NCBI GenBank assembly: GCA_902776435.1 | Contig: CACYQB010000014.1 | Location: 1 to 64,000, forward strand | Length of the DNA: 64,000 bases | DNA from: an uncultured Bacteroidales bacterium | GTDB lineage: Bacteria; Bacteroidota; Bacteroidia; Bacteroidales; Muribaculaceae | Direction: 5' to 3' | Shown here: in pieces, positions 1 through 8,571 of the stretch | How the letters are laid out: every line of letters begins with the position of its first letter | Position numbering within the stretch: position 1 is the first letter of the stretch | Position numbers and translations under genes: made by a program | Notes under the pieces: generated by a model | What the model was told of the DNA's origin: nothing | Databases searched by the model: none | Seen by the model: the letters and a program-made list of their open reading frames with translations, nothing else

Positions 1-1
1 A

Positions 2-1090
2 TACAAGGTGCTGGATAGCTTACATCGTCCATTTCACAGGCCTTTATGGATTGTGAAATGGGTTTGCTATTTCATAAGCCTTAGGCAAAAGAGCCGTAAA
101 AAGTATATTAATTGTAAGGAACAAACAACAGATTTCTACTTCACTCTGCTTGAATGGTTGCATACAAATTATCCACAAGATAGTGACGGGGTGCCATCGA
201 AAGAATCTATAGAAGAAGTTTGGTATTATTTTTCTCAGATAGAGAACCGAGAGAAGGAGGAAAGGTTAAGAAAAGTCCTGTCGTCAGAAAGAGAACGTGG
301 TGTTGAGACTAAAATCTACAGCACATATAAAGCTGCCAGCTACTATATGAATTTGGCAGACGACAAACTACATTTCGTGGGGAACAGCGCCGCGTTGCCA
401 AATTGGAACCCCAACCAACTAACTAAGACAGCACTTAAAAGCAGCATTTCAACCACTGACAGAAAAATGTATGTCCAGCATATCTTGCAGAACGACGGTC
501 ATTTCTTCTTAGCAATGTGCCTTCTACAAAAGCCTGTTATGAAGTATGAACTGAAGATGGACGTAGAGATATTTAAGTTTATGCAACGGTATTACCCTGT
601 TGCAAACTTTGATTACACAAAACAAAGTCATAGTAATTACTATGTAGTAAGAAAACGATGGGTAGAATTACTACAGGCTGTTAACGAAAGAGGAACTTTG
701 GGTAAAGCTCTGCTTAATAGTATTAAAGAAAACAGCGATTTCCTTTCGATTTTCATAGATATTGAAGCTCATGTTAAAGAATTTACAACAGAATTGAGAA
801 AGCGTCGAAAATTCATTGAGCAGAAGAGCGCTTTTGTGACGACTTATCAGAACTCGGTTAAAATTAACAAAGACAAAAGCGGCTTTGTGAATCTGTATGA
901 CATCAGCAAGGAGATGGGGATGAGCTATGACCGCTTTCAATCTTTTCTCACTCAGTTTTATCAGGAAGAAAAATTGGTAAGGAACATTTTCTTTATAAAT
1001 ATTGTATCGACTATAGAGCAACGGAGGCGTTTCTATATAGGGAATGCCCCTGTTATAAAAATTAAGATGACCAAGAACTATGGAGTATAG
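2..1090 (+). CDS. Hypothetical protein with C-terminal wHTH-like segment (5' partial)
   Basis: The reading frame is open to the left edge of the window. The first start-like codon is a GTG at 8, so the true start is probably outside. About 360 residues are visible. I do not recognise the family. The middle is charged and helical (an Arg/Lys/Glu-rich stretch around residues 75-95). Near the C-terminus, residues of the type GFVNLYDISKEMGMSYDRF resemble the helix-turn-helix core of a winged-helix domain, so DNA binding is possible. The stop overlaps the start of the next gene by 11 bases, which suggests translational coupling with the P-loop ATPase. Context places it in a defence operon as an accessory or DNA-recognition subunit; that role is inference. 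Base composition is AT-rich compared with the region beyond 13 kb. Confidence 0.6.
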   Translation, partial: YKVLDSLHRPFHRPLWIVKWVCYFISLRQKSRKKYINCKEQTTDFYFTLLEWLHTNYPQDSDGVPSKESIEEVWYYFSQIENREKEERLRKVLSSERERGVETKIYSTYKAASYYMNLADDKLHFVGNSAALPNWNPNQLTKTALKSSISTTDRKMYVQHILQNDGHFFLAMCLLQKPVMKYELKMDVEIFKFMQRYYPVANFDYTKQSHSNYYVVRKRWVELLQAVNERGTLGKALLNSIKENSDFLSIFIDIEAHVKEFTTELRKRRKFIEQKSAFVTTYQNSVKINKDKSGFVNLYDISKEMGMSYDRFQSFLTQFYQEEKLVRNIFFINIVSTIEQRRRFYIGNAPVIKIKMTKNYGV

Positions 1091-2594
1091 AGAACTTTGG
1101 AATAAATTAACCATCGATCCGCAAAAGATGGAGATTATCAGGAAGGACTGGACAGAGGGAAAAGTGCCAGACCTACCTTTTGTGATTATTGACCAGCAAG
1201 GTCTGAAGCAACATATCGGAGATAAGCTCAAAGGTATAGACGGAGAAAGGATGACCACAACCGTTGTTAAGGCTCAGTATGGTGATGGTAAGACCAATGT
1301 GCTAAAGTATCTTAGCCTATACTTTGAAAGTCATCCTGAGTTAAACATTCATCTGCTTTATTGTCGTGCAGATGTAGACCAGACGGATATTTTTATATTC
1401 TTGCTGCGGCATCTGCAAAACAACAGCATGAAAGAACTTGTGGAGGGTATAAAGACCTTGCGAGAAAGAGACGGATTTACCCCTGCAACGCTGGCCAATG
1501 ACTTTAAGGAAGACTTTGCCCATATACATGACTATACAGAAAAACTCTTTGAGAACGGACAGGACGATGATACCGTTAGAAATTTAGTGTATTTGGGGAC
1601 AGGAAGACTCTATTCTATTGGGGCATTCCAAAAGTATGGTCTGGAGAAATTGACAGATTTCAATCGTCGTGAGGTTCTCGTGCTATTTTTGAATATTTTA
1701 GCAGAGATTGGCTATCGTGTAGTGTTTGCTGTGGATGAACTGGAAAAGATTCACGATAAGTCAACACGACGTATGGCCTATTTCTTTAATTCCTATCGTG
1801 AACTGGTTGATTTGTTTAACAAGATCAAGGGGCATTATCTGATAGCAACGATGACACAAGCTGTCAATATTGCACAGATGAGTCAACCCCTATGGGGACG
1901 GATAGAACAAGACGTTGTGGAGGTAAGCAAAATCAGTGGAAAAGATGATTTGTCCGAGCTGGTTAAGCTTATGGCTGAGTTGCTACAAGTGGAAGTTAAT
2001 GTTTCAAAGGTAGATGAGGTGGTATCAACAATATCACGCAAGCCTTTGGATAGTAATCGCTTTGCCATTCGTGCCATCGCCGAAGCCTTACGTGAGAAAC
2101 CTACATTAAATTTTGAAGAGGAGTTGAAGAAAGATGGACAGGTAGAGGAATTATACAAAAATGCTTACGTAGCTGCGGAGCAGGCACATGGCTTCAAAAA
2201 CCTCTCACGAATACTGTTTGACCCATTACAATATTATTTGGAGGCTTTACAGTATGAGAATGTTAATGATAATCTACTGAGGAGGGACTATCAAGCCTTC
2301 GTTGATCCTGTTTCTAAACGAGCCTTTTTCTTTTTGTTCAACGACGACACCAAAATTCGTGGTAGAATACAAGAGTTTATGGATGAACGTGGCATCAAGC
2401 GTTTTGTTGTGTTTGTGCCAATAGAATTGAATGTGACCCATGCAACACTCAATATAGAGGGAGCAGAAGTAAAGTTGATAGACTATGACCCGAAACAACT
2501 TTTTGTGCTCTTGGATATCTACCGCGTGAATTTTGATAAGCAAGACGAAATTTTCCATCTGATAGGAATTGTTACCCAAAACGTATTTGAATAG
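1080..2594 (+). CDS. P-loop ATPase, BREX-like ATP-binding protein
   Basis: This 504-residue protein has a Walker A-like motif AQYGDGKT at residues 65-72 and a Walker B-like VVFAVDE at 214-220, followed by a helical C-terminal half. The layout (short N-terminus, early P-loop, VDELEKI after the Walker B strand) resembles the ATP-binding proteins of BREX and related defence loci (DUF2791/BrxC-BrxD type). That match is from memory of the family, not from a search. Such ATPases act as motors or switches on DNA, but no substrate can be read here. The gene starts inside the end of the preceding gene (11-base overlap) and ends 4 bases before the next start, so it is the second member of a coupled operon. 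A general AAA+ ATPase is the alternative. Confidence 0.65.
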   Translation: MEYRELWNKLTIDPQKMEIIRKDWTEGKVPDLPFVIIDQQGLKQHIGDKLKGIDGERMTTTVVKAQYGDGKTNVLKYLSLYFESHPELNIHLLYCRADVDQTDIFIFLLRHLQNNSMKELVEGIKTLRERDGFTPATLANDFKEDFAHIHDYTEKLFENGQDDDTVRNLVYLGTGRLYSIGAFQKYGLEKLTDFNRREVLVLFLNILAEIGYRVVFAVDELEKIHDKSTRRMAYFFNSYRELVDLFNKIKGHYLIATMTQAVNIAQMSQPLWGRIEQDVVEVSKISGKDDLSELVKLMAELLQVEVNVSKVDEVVSTISRKPLDSNRFAIRAIAEALREKPTLNFEEELKKDGQVEELYKNAYVAAEQAHGFKNLSRILFDPLQYYLEALQYENVNDNLLRRDYQAFVDPVSKRAFFFLFNDDTKIRGRIQEFMDERGIKRFVVFVPIELNVTHATLNIEGAEVKLIDYDPKQLFVLLDIYRVNFDKQDEIFHLIGIVTQNVFE

Positions 2595-2598
2595 GCGT

Positions 2599-4233
2599 AT
2601 GAAATGGGAAAGTAAAAGTTTATGGTCTGTCTATACGTATACAATTGATATAGATAAGCTTTTGACGCCAGTTTATCACCTCGTTTTGGATGTTGCAAAA
2701 GGAACATATGCCGAGCGTCTTTTCAATGAATGGGCTGGAGAAGTTTTTGACATCAGAGCTATCACTGGACGGGATGCTCTTGATGAAGATATGACAGACG
2801 AATTGTTTTTGATAGAGATATCTCGCTATCTGAAAGGTTTCCTTTATGCTAATTTAGATAAATTAGACGGTACAGTTATTCAACTCTTGTATGAACCGAA
2901 AGGTCTGTTAGTAGCCCCTTCGCGGAACAAGCCAGCTCAGGCCCTCATCGCATGGATAAAGAGAGCGGAAATGATGAAGGCGTTTCTTGATTTGGTCAAA
3001 TATGGACCAGTTTGTAATTTAAAGGAAACCCTTGTTAAACTACTGAATGACCAGTACTTTGGCGCAGCAGTAAAAGCTAATGAGGAAAGCACGCTGAAAG
3101 CGACTGTTATTCCGATGAATGCTTTAGAAGGCTACGAGATCTTTCCTGTTGATCCAGAATCAATATGGATTAACAATAAACTGAGCAAGGAGTTAGGCGT
3201 AAATGAAGGAACTGAGTGTGGAGAGGTAAAGTTTCTAAACATTGACGGGATTAGTTTGATGATTGGTGACTTTGTTTTTCCACTGACAGGAATTGACCTG
3301 TATGTTAAGGAAGATGCTAAACAAAACTATTTCTGGAAAATGCTGAGTGACATCTATGTAAATAAGAAGAAGAGCATTAGTATTTATAGGGAACAAAGTG
3401 GTGAATTCAAAGCAGCTTTCAAAACGAGCGAATTTGCGCAGTTAATCGCCAAACTGCAATACAACCTATATATAAAAAAAGAAGGACAAACTGTCCCAGA
3501 AGCCTACCGACAGTTTTTCGAGGAAGTATATAATATAGAGGAGTTCATAGACAAGAACAACCAGATACTGTTTACAGGAACACATCTTGAAGAGCAAGTC
3601 CAAAACAAACAGACTATGCTTGGTATATATAATACAGAGAAGGACGGAACAAATTATAATCTTCACGCCTGGGTAAATGTCGAGACTGAGGATAGGCAGA
3701 AGAAAACAGAGGCAGGCGGTGTGGAAGACATTAGCATAAAGACCGTATATGCACTCAAACCGCAGTATAGTTACTATTTTGCCAGTACTTATTTTGAAGA
3801 CCTGTTTCAGGAAGTGTTGCAGGAACTGGGGATAGAGACGCTTCATGATGTGGAATTAAGCCTGAGTGAAAATCCAAGATCCCCTTATATCGAAGTAGAC
3901 AACTTCGTAAGAAGACAAGATGGTACTATCGTATTCATAGAAAATAAGACGACACTGAATAGATACAATATAGAGGAAACTGTGAGCAAGATAGCTAAGT
4001 TTCATCAGGTGATGACAGATAGTTATCCGTCTATACAAATTGAATATCTGCTTGCAGCCCCCTATATGAATGATACTGTGGAGGAAGCCTATTCTTATTT
4101 CATGAATGTCGAAGGAAGTACTGCGACCAATTTTTTCATACCGATAGCTCGCTTTAATGGCATCAGACTGCATTGTGTGATAGAACCCGAATACGAAAAA
4201 TTAAAAGCCATGATGGCAGAACTGCTGAAATGA
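2599..4233 (+). CDS. Uncharacterised protein with C-terminal PD-(D/E)XK-like motif
   Basis: I chose the ATG at 2599, four bases after the ATPase stop, over an upstream TTG at 2569 that would overlap that gene. The 544-residue product has no domain I can name in its first 400 residues. Near the C-terminus there is D434 (EVDNF), a beta-hairpin-like spacer, then E448-N-K450 (FIENKTT). The D-x(13)-E-x-K spacing fits the catalytic core of PD-(D/E)XK nucleases. The stop codon overlaps the ATG of the adenine methyltransferase as ATGA. A nuclease coupled to a methyltransferase suggests a restriction subunit, with the N-terminal part perhaps recognising DNA. That role is inference; the motif could also belong to a non-cleaving DNA-binding relative. 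Confidence 0.55.
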   Translation: MKWESKSLWSVYTYTIDIDKLLTPVYHLVLDVAKGTYAERLFNEWAGEVFDIRAITGRDALDEDMTDELFLIEISRYLKGFLYANLDKLDGTVIQLLYEPKGLLVAPSRNKPAQALIAWIKRAEMMKAFLDLVKYGPVCNLKETLVKLLNDQYFGAAVKANEESTLKATVIPMNALEGYEIFPVDPESIWINNKLSKELGVNEGTECGEVKFLNIDGISLMIGDFVFPLTGIDLYVKEDAKQNYFWKMLSDIYVNKKKSISIYREQSGEFKAAFKTSEFAQLIAKLQYNLYIKKEGQTVPEAYRQFFEEVYNIEEFIDKNNQILFTGTHLEEQVQNKQTMLGIYNTEKDGTNYNLHAWVNVETEDRQKKTEAGGVEDISIKTVYALKPQYSYYFASTYFEDLFQEVLQELGIETLHDVELSLSENPRSPYIEVDNFVRRQDGTIVFIENKTTLNRYNIEETVSKIAKFHQVMTDSYPSIQIEYLLAAPYMNDTVEEAYSYFMNVEGSTATNFFIPIARFNGIRLHCVIEPEYEKLKAMMAELLK

Positions 4234-5267
4234 AGTTGCCTGTAACAAGATACTATGGCTCGAAGCGCAGGGTGGTTGAAAAAATATGGGATGCTTTGGC
4301 AGAGCACCACATAGAGTTTAATACCATGCTTGACCTGTTTGGTGGAACAGGTATCGTTTCATATTATATGGCAAAGAGCGGGAAAACGGTGGTGTATAAT
4401 GACATACTCTCATTTAACTGTGAAATAGCTAAAGCCCTGCTCCAATCTCCGAAAGGCGTTTTTTCGGAAGCACAGGCGCTGAGGCTTCTTCAGAGAGAAC
4501 CCAACAGAGAATACCAAACCATTATAGAGGACTACTTTGACGACATATATTATCCAAGGGACGAGAACAGGATTATAGACACTGTGGTTCAGAATATTAC
4601 CTATCTTGATGAGGCCGAAAAATCTAGTGCTTATTATGTGTTGTTCCAAAGTTGTATAATTAAGCGTCCTTTCAATATTTTCCATCGAAAGAATCTGAAT
4701 CTTAGGACGGGCTTTACAGAGGCGAACTTTGGAAATAAAACCACGTGGGAGCAATCGTTTGAAAGCCTGTTTGTGAAATTCACTCGGGAGTTGAATGAAT
4801 TCCAGTTTGTAGAGTTGCCACATGTGGAGGTAACAAACATGTCTGCCTTACATTGCAATAGGGATGCAGACCTTGTCTATATCGACACACCATATTTCAG
4901 TGAGAAACGGAGTGCTGCCATTACCTATCACAACCGATACCATTTTTTGGAAGGGCTGATGCACTACGAAAACATCCCCAATCAGATTAATCAAGTAAAA
5001 GTAAACAAAGAAATCAGGTTTGGTGAGAATCCCGAATTTGAAAAGAGAAACCATTATCTTGAAGACCTGAATACGTTATTGAACAGACATCAGCAATCAA
5101 TAATTGCATTGTCTTATACCTCAGCCGGATTTCCTTCAATCGAGGAATTATGTAATGTAATGCGGCAGTACAAGAATCATGTGTTAATATGCAATTTGGG
5201 GAATCATTCGTTTGCTCTGAACAGAAACAATACTGACAGGCAAGAGGTTCTGATTATTGGATTATAA
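4230..5267 (+). CDS. D12-class N6-adenine DNA methyltransferase
   Basis: The product (345 residues from the ATG at 4230; a GTG at 4173 is possible but lies deep in the previous gene) transfers methyl groups from S-adenosylmethionine to adenine in DNA. The N-terminal YYGSKRRVV (8-16) matches the substrate-binding start of Dam/D12 enzymes. LDLFGGTG (34-41) is the SAM-binding motif I, and DTPY (219-222) is the catalytic motif IV, a known variant of DPPY. Order of motifs is alpha-type, as in Dam and MboI-type enzymes. It overlaps the upstream PD-(D/E)XK-like gene by ATGA and is followed 11 bases later by the PtuA-like ATPase, so it probably protects host DNA from one of the neighbouring nucleases. 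Recognition sequence cannot be inferred. Confidence 0.85.
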   Translation: MKLPVTRYYGSKRRVVEKIWDALAEHHIEFNTMLDLFGGTGIVSYYMAKSGKTVVYNDILSFNCEIAKALLQSPKGVFSEAQALRLLQREPNREYQTIIEDYFDDIYYPRDENRIIDTVVQNITYLDEAEKSSAYYVLFQSCIIKRPFNIFHRKNLNLRTGFTEANFGNKTTWEQSFESLFVKFTRELNEFQFVELPHVEVTNMSALHCNRDADLVYIDTPYFSEKRSAAITYHNRYHFLEGLMHYENIPNQINQVKVNKEIRFGENPEFEKRNHYLEDLNTLLNRHQQSIIALSYTSAGFPSIEELCNVMRQYKNHVLICNLGNHSFALNRNNTDRQEVLIIGL

Positions 5268-5278
5268 GAAAGACCATC

Positions 5279-7456
5279 ATGTTTCACATCTATTCTATAC
5301 GGATATATAAAGAATGTGACGGAAATCTGAGGAAGAATCTTCAGACAGAAAAGGCGTTTGAGTTTCAAAAACCTGCTCATAAAGATTTCTTTGCTAAGAA
5401 TATCTCATTGCATGCCATCGTTGGAAAGAATGGCAGCGGAAAATCATCATTGCTGGAACTGATATTCCGTATGGTAAACAATCTAAGTTATGTGTTATTG
5501 CACAATATCCAACGAGCAGGAGCCTATCCTTTACGTTATGTATATGGTTTATGTGCCAACATGGACTACGAAATGGACGGGCATAGATACAGGATATGCT
5601 GTCAAGACACTTCGGTGACATGGATAGAAATGGGTGAAGATGGCGAGGTGGCGAATGGTACTGTGATAGTATCTGCTAAAGTGGAAGTACCAAGCGTGAC
5701 TTATACAAAAGTTGGCTATCCCAAGGAGGACTCAATGACTATATCCATTGATGATTATCGAGAACTTGCAAAGAAATTGTTTTATACCATTGTGGTGAAC
5801 TATAGCATGCAGGCATATGTGGAACAGGACTACCAAGACGAGAATACGGAATGGCAGGATAAAAAGGCTGTGAGTCCACATTCATCAAGCCTTGCTTGGA
5901 TTAACGGTCTGTTTCATAAAAATGATGGTTATATGTGTCCAATCGTACTGAACCCTTTCAGGGACAAGGGTAAGGTGGACATGAACCGAGAGATGAGACT
6001 AACCCATCAACGGATGGAGGCCCTGCTCATTTACTATAAACGGCAAGGAGTTGATTATATTGATGGTTACTCGTTGAACACTATCAAATATACTTTTAAT
6101 CCCGATGTGGTGTGCAGTTACTTTGATAATAAGAGACTGGCAGAGGTACTGGCTGTGAAATCGAAAGGATTACAAGTTTCGACTATTGAAAACAATCTGA
6201 AGAATAAAAGGACTAAAATTCAGGCTATACTTGATTTATTCAGAAAGGTGATGACAGCCAAGGATCTTAACTTTCAGCAGGAGATATTAAGGACGTTTGG
6301 CATTAACTACAAGTTGAATAAGGATATAGACCTGCTGACGGCAGAAATATATCTGATATGCAAGATTATTAATATCGCGCAGAAATATCCCACATACTCA
6401 GAAGAAAAGGATGCGATACTGCTGGAAGACAATACGAGCTTCGACTTTGTGGAGATTCTGAATCCTGCACCTTATGCAGAATATATCAACCCAATGCGAA
6501 CTCTGGCTAAGAAGGTGAAAAATCAAAATGGGCATATTGGACTAAAGGCTTATAGAGCAACAAGGTATATTTTGAAGTCCCAGAAAGATAATTTGTCTCG
6601 TAATAGAAAAATAAAACTTGGAAACAGTTTTTATTTGGAGCAATATGCAGAGCATTATTGGAATGATTGTCAACTAAACTCTGTTGAACAAATCATAGAA
6701 GTACTCCCTCCCAGTATCTTCTCGTATGAGATTATGTTGGAGAAAAAGGATATGCCAGTTAATGAAGAGGGTAACGCCCGAGAGAATAGGATTATTCCAA
6801 TGAGAAAAATGAGCAGTGGTGAACGGCAGTTCATTTTCTCAACCAGTACCATTGTTTACCATTTGCAGAACTTACGATCTGTGAAACGCCCCTCCCCCCG
6901 TTACAAGTACTTTAATGTTATTCTTGATGAAGTGGAGATATGTTTCCACCCGGAATACCAACGGACGTTTGTACACAAGCTTTTAACGATGTTGACAAGG
7001 TTGCGGCTGAACAATGATTCAAGCATCAATATTTGGATAGTGACGCACTCGCCTTTTATTCTGAGTGACTTTCCCATTGAAAACATCCTGTATATGGCAG
7101 ACGGCCATCAATCTCCTCCTACCGATGTGGATAATCCTTTTGGAGCCAATATCAATGACATCCTGCGACAGAGTTTCTTTTTGGAGCATGGTTTTATGGG
7201 AGAGTTTTCAAAATATAGTGTTGTATCACTATGCAGATACCTATTTCCAAACAGGGATGAGTATCAAAAGTGTCCGCCGATGTATAAAAGTATAGAATGG
7301 ACACCAGAACGTGCCTTCAGTTTTATACAAAAGATAGGAGAGCCGCTGTTGCGAACGCAACTAATAAAAGCATACAGAGAGAGTGAAGTTATATCGAAAC
7401 AAGAGAAAATAGCCGAGCTTACTCGAGAACTTGAAGCACTTAGACATCAAGAATGA
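5279..7456 (+). CDS. ptuA-like: Septu-like PtuA ATPase (SMC/ABC-type)
   Basis: This 725-residue protein has all elements of an ABC/SMC-type ATPase: Walker A GKNGSGKS (49-56), a long intervening region, signature SSGE (512-515), Walker B with D550-E551 (ILDEVE), and an H-loop histidine at about 590 (VTHSP). In Septu defence and in Septu-linked retrons, an ATPase of this kind forms a complex with an HNH nuclease and controls it. The next gene is exactly such an HNH protein and overlaps by 4 bases (ATGA), which is the main support for the PtuA call. An OLD-type or generic RecF-like ATPase is possible, but no TOPRIM domain is evident after the ATPase. A short C-terminal coiled-coil segment (EKIAELTRELEAL) ends the protein. 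Confidence 0.72.
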   Translation: MFHIYSIRIYKECDGNLRKNLQTEKAFEFQKPAHKDFFAKNISLHAIVGKNGSGKSSLLELIFRMVNNLSYVLLHNIQRAGAYPLRYVYGLCANMDYEMDGHRYRICCQDTSVTWIEMGEDGEVANGTVIVSAKVEVPSVTYTKVGYPKEDSMTISIDDYRELAKKLFYTIVVNYSMQAYVEQDYQDENTEWQDKKAVSPHSSSLAWINGLFHKNDGYMCPIVLNPFRDKGKVDMNREMRLTHQRMEALLIYYKRQGVDYIDGYSLNTIKYTFNPDVVCSYFDNKRLAEVLAVKSKGLQVSTIENNLKNKRTKIQAILDLFRKVMTAKDLNFQQEILRTFGINYKLNKDIDLLTAEIYLICKIINIAQKYPTYSEEKDAILLEDNTSFDFVEILNPAPYAEYINPMRTLAKKVKNQNGHIGLKAYRATRYILKSQKDNLSRNRKIKLGNSFYLEQYAEHYWNDCQLNSVEQIIEVLPPSIFSYEIMLEKKDMPVNEEGNARENRIIPMRKMSSGERQFIFSTSTIVYHLQNLRSVKRPSPRYKYFNVILDEVEICFHPEYQRTFVHKLLTMLTRLRLNNDSSINIWIVTHSPFILSDFPIENILYMADGHQSPPTDVDNPFGANINDILRQSFFLEHGFMGEFSKYSVVSLCRYLFPNRDEYQKCPPMYKSIEWTPERAFSFIQKIGEPLLRTQLIKAYRESEVISKQEKIAELTRELEALRHQE

Positions 7457-8439
7457 AGAAGATTCTGGTTACTGACGAGATAAGGGGGATGGCAAAGGAT
7501 TATGCTATGCGCCTGTTGAACCAAGAGGGAGCAATTGGTAGTCTGCGTCATCTGAAAAGTCAGTTGACAGGGAATGAAGCCAAGTACGTGGAGCGTATCA
7601 TTAGGAATCTGCCTGCTATACTGGAAATGCTACCATGGAATTATACAAATTTTCACCAGCAGCATTTCGCTCTTTTTGATAAAGGAGGAGCAAGGGCTAT
7701 AGATTTCTCACATCGGTTTTTACTGTCGGATGATGGGGGTAGTCCGAAGGAGAAGGCATTTTATATGCATATAGTTGCGGCATTGAAGTATGATGTGGTG
7801 CAACAAAAGTTATTTCCTGAGTGCGTAAGGAAAATGGGCATTCGTGCATGCGTGTATTGTAATGCGCAATATGCCGTATCAGCTAAAAAACGAAAAACGG
7901 ACAGGAGCAGCATTTATCGTTCTACATATAATATAGACCACTGGAAGCCCAAGAACCATTACCCCTACCTGGCAGTGGCGTTCTACAACCTCTATCCCTG
8001 TTGTACGACATGCAATCAGGGGAAGTCATATACGGAAAAGGACTGGTGTATGTATGCTCAAGTAGGGGATATGCTGAATCCCTATAAGTTCCTGCTTGAT
8101 GATATGTCTCTGTTGAATTATCTGCTGACTTGGGATGCTGAGCAACTGAAAATAGATTTTGTGGATAAGACAACGGGATTGAGACCTGACTATGATAAGG
8201 ATTTTCATGTACAGAAGCTCTATAATAATTTCAAAACAGAAGTGGAAGATGTGATCTGGCGTAATAGGATATATAATGCTAAGATGGTAGAAGCCATGCA
8301 ACAGTCTGGTGTCTACAAAATAAAGCCTCAGGACACAAACAGATTCATTATCGGCAACTATGACCGAGAGGAGGATGTCATGAAGAGGCCATTGGCAAAA
8401 TTGACGCAAGATATTGCAAGGCAGTTGGGGTTGATATGA
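7453..8439 (+). CDS. ptuB-like: HNH endonuclease, PtuB-like
   Basis: The 328-residue product carries a complete zinc-braced HNH signature: C133-x2-C136-N (CVYCN), the catalytic D162-H163 (NIDHWKPK), then NLYPCCTTCNQGKS around 180-194, giving the second Cys pair and the Asn/Lys of the motif. This order (CxxC, DHW.PK, NL..C..CN..K) is the one seen in PtuB and in the HNH proteins next to some retrons. The gene overlaps the ATPase gene by ATGA, consistent with subunits made in fixed proportion. In Septu the HNH protein degrades nucleic acid once the ATPase is relieved of inhibition; which trigger applies here is unknown. It is the last gene of the tightly packed operon. Confidence 0.8.
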   Translation: MKKILVTDEIRGMAKDYAMRLLNQEGAIGSLRHLKSQLTGNEAKYVERIIRNLPAILEMLPWNYTNFHQQHFALFDKGGARAIDFSHRFLLSDDGGSPKEKAFYMHIVAALKYDVVQQKLFPECVRKMGIRACVYCNAQYAVSAKKRKTDRSSIYRSTYNIDHWKPKNHYPYLAVAFYNLYPCCTTCNQGKSYTEKDWCMYAQVGDMLNPYKFLLDDMSLLNYLLTWDAEQLKIDFVDKTTGLRPDYDKDFHVQKLYNNFKTEVEDVIWRNRIYNAKMVEAMQQSGVYKIKPQDTNRFIIGNYDREEDVMKRPLAKLTQDIARQLGLI

Positions 8440-8571
8440 TATATGAAGGTTTGAAAGGTGATAAGAGCTTATTACGAAATAAGGTTTATTGTGAATGAGT
8501 AATAGCAAGAATAGTTAATAGATAGAATATACTGATGATATGATGTGTGGTGCTATTGAAGAAGAATAAAT
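8440..8571 (+). other. AT-rich spacer between PtuB-like and Avs-like genes
   Basis: No gene and no clear hairpin terminator is visible. No TAnnTTTG promoter is found, so whether the large ATPase gene is read from the upstream operon or from its own start site is open. Confidence 0.4.

Noticed and set aside
2569-2598. Upstream TTG start for the PD-(D/E)XK-like gene
   Set aside because: It would overlap the preceding gene and has no advantage over the ATG at 2599, four bases after the stop.
1-8439. A complete BREX, DISARM or retron system
   Set aside because: No PglX-type methyltransferase, PglZ, helicase with the DISARM set, or reverse transcriptase is visible in the window; only single components resemble those systems.
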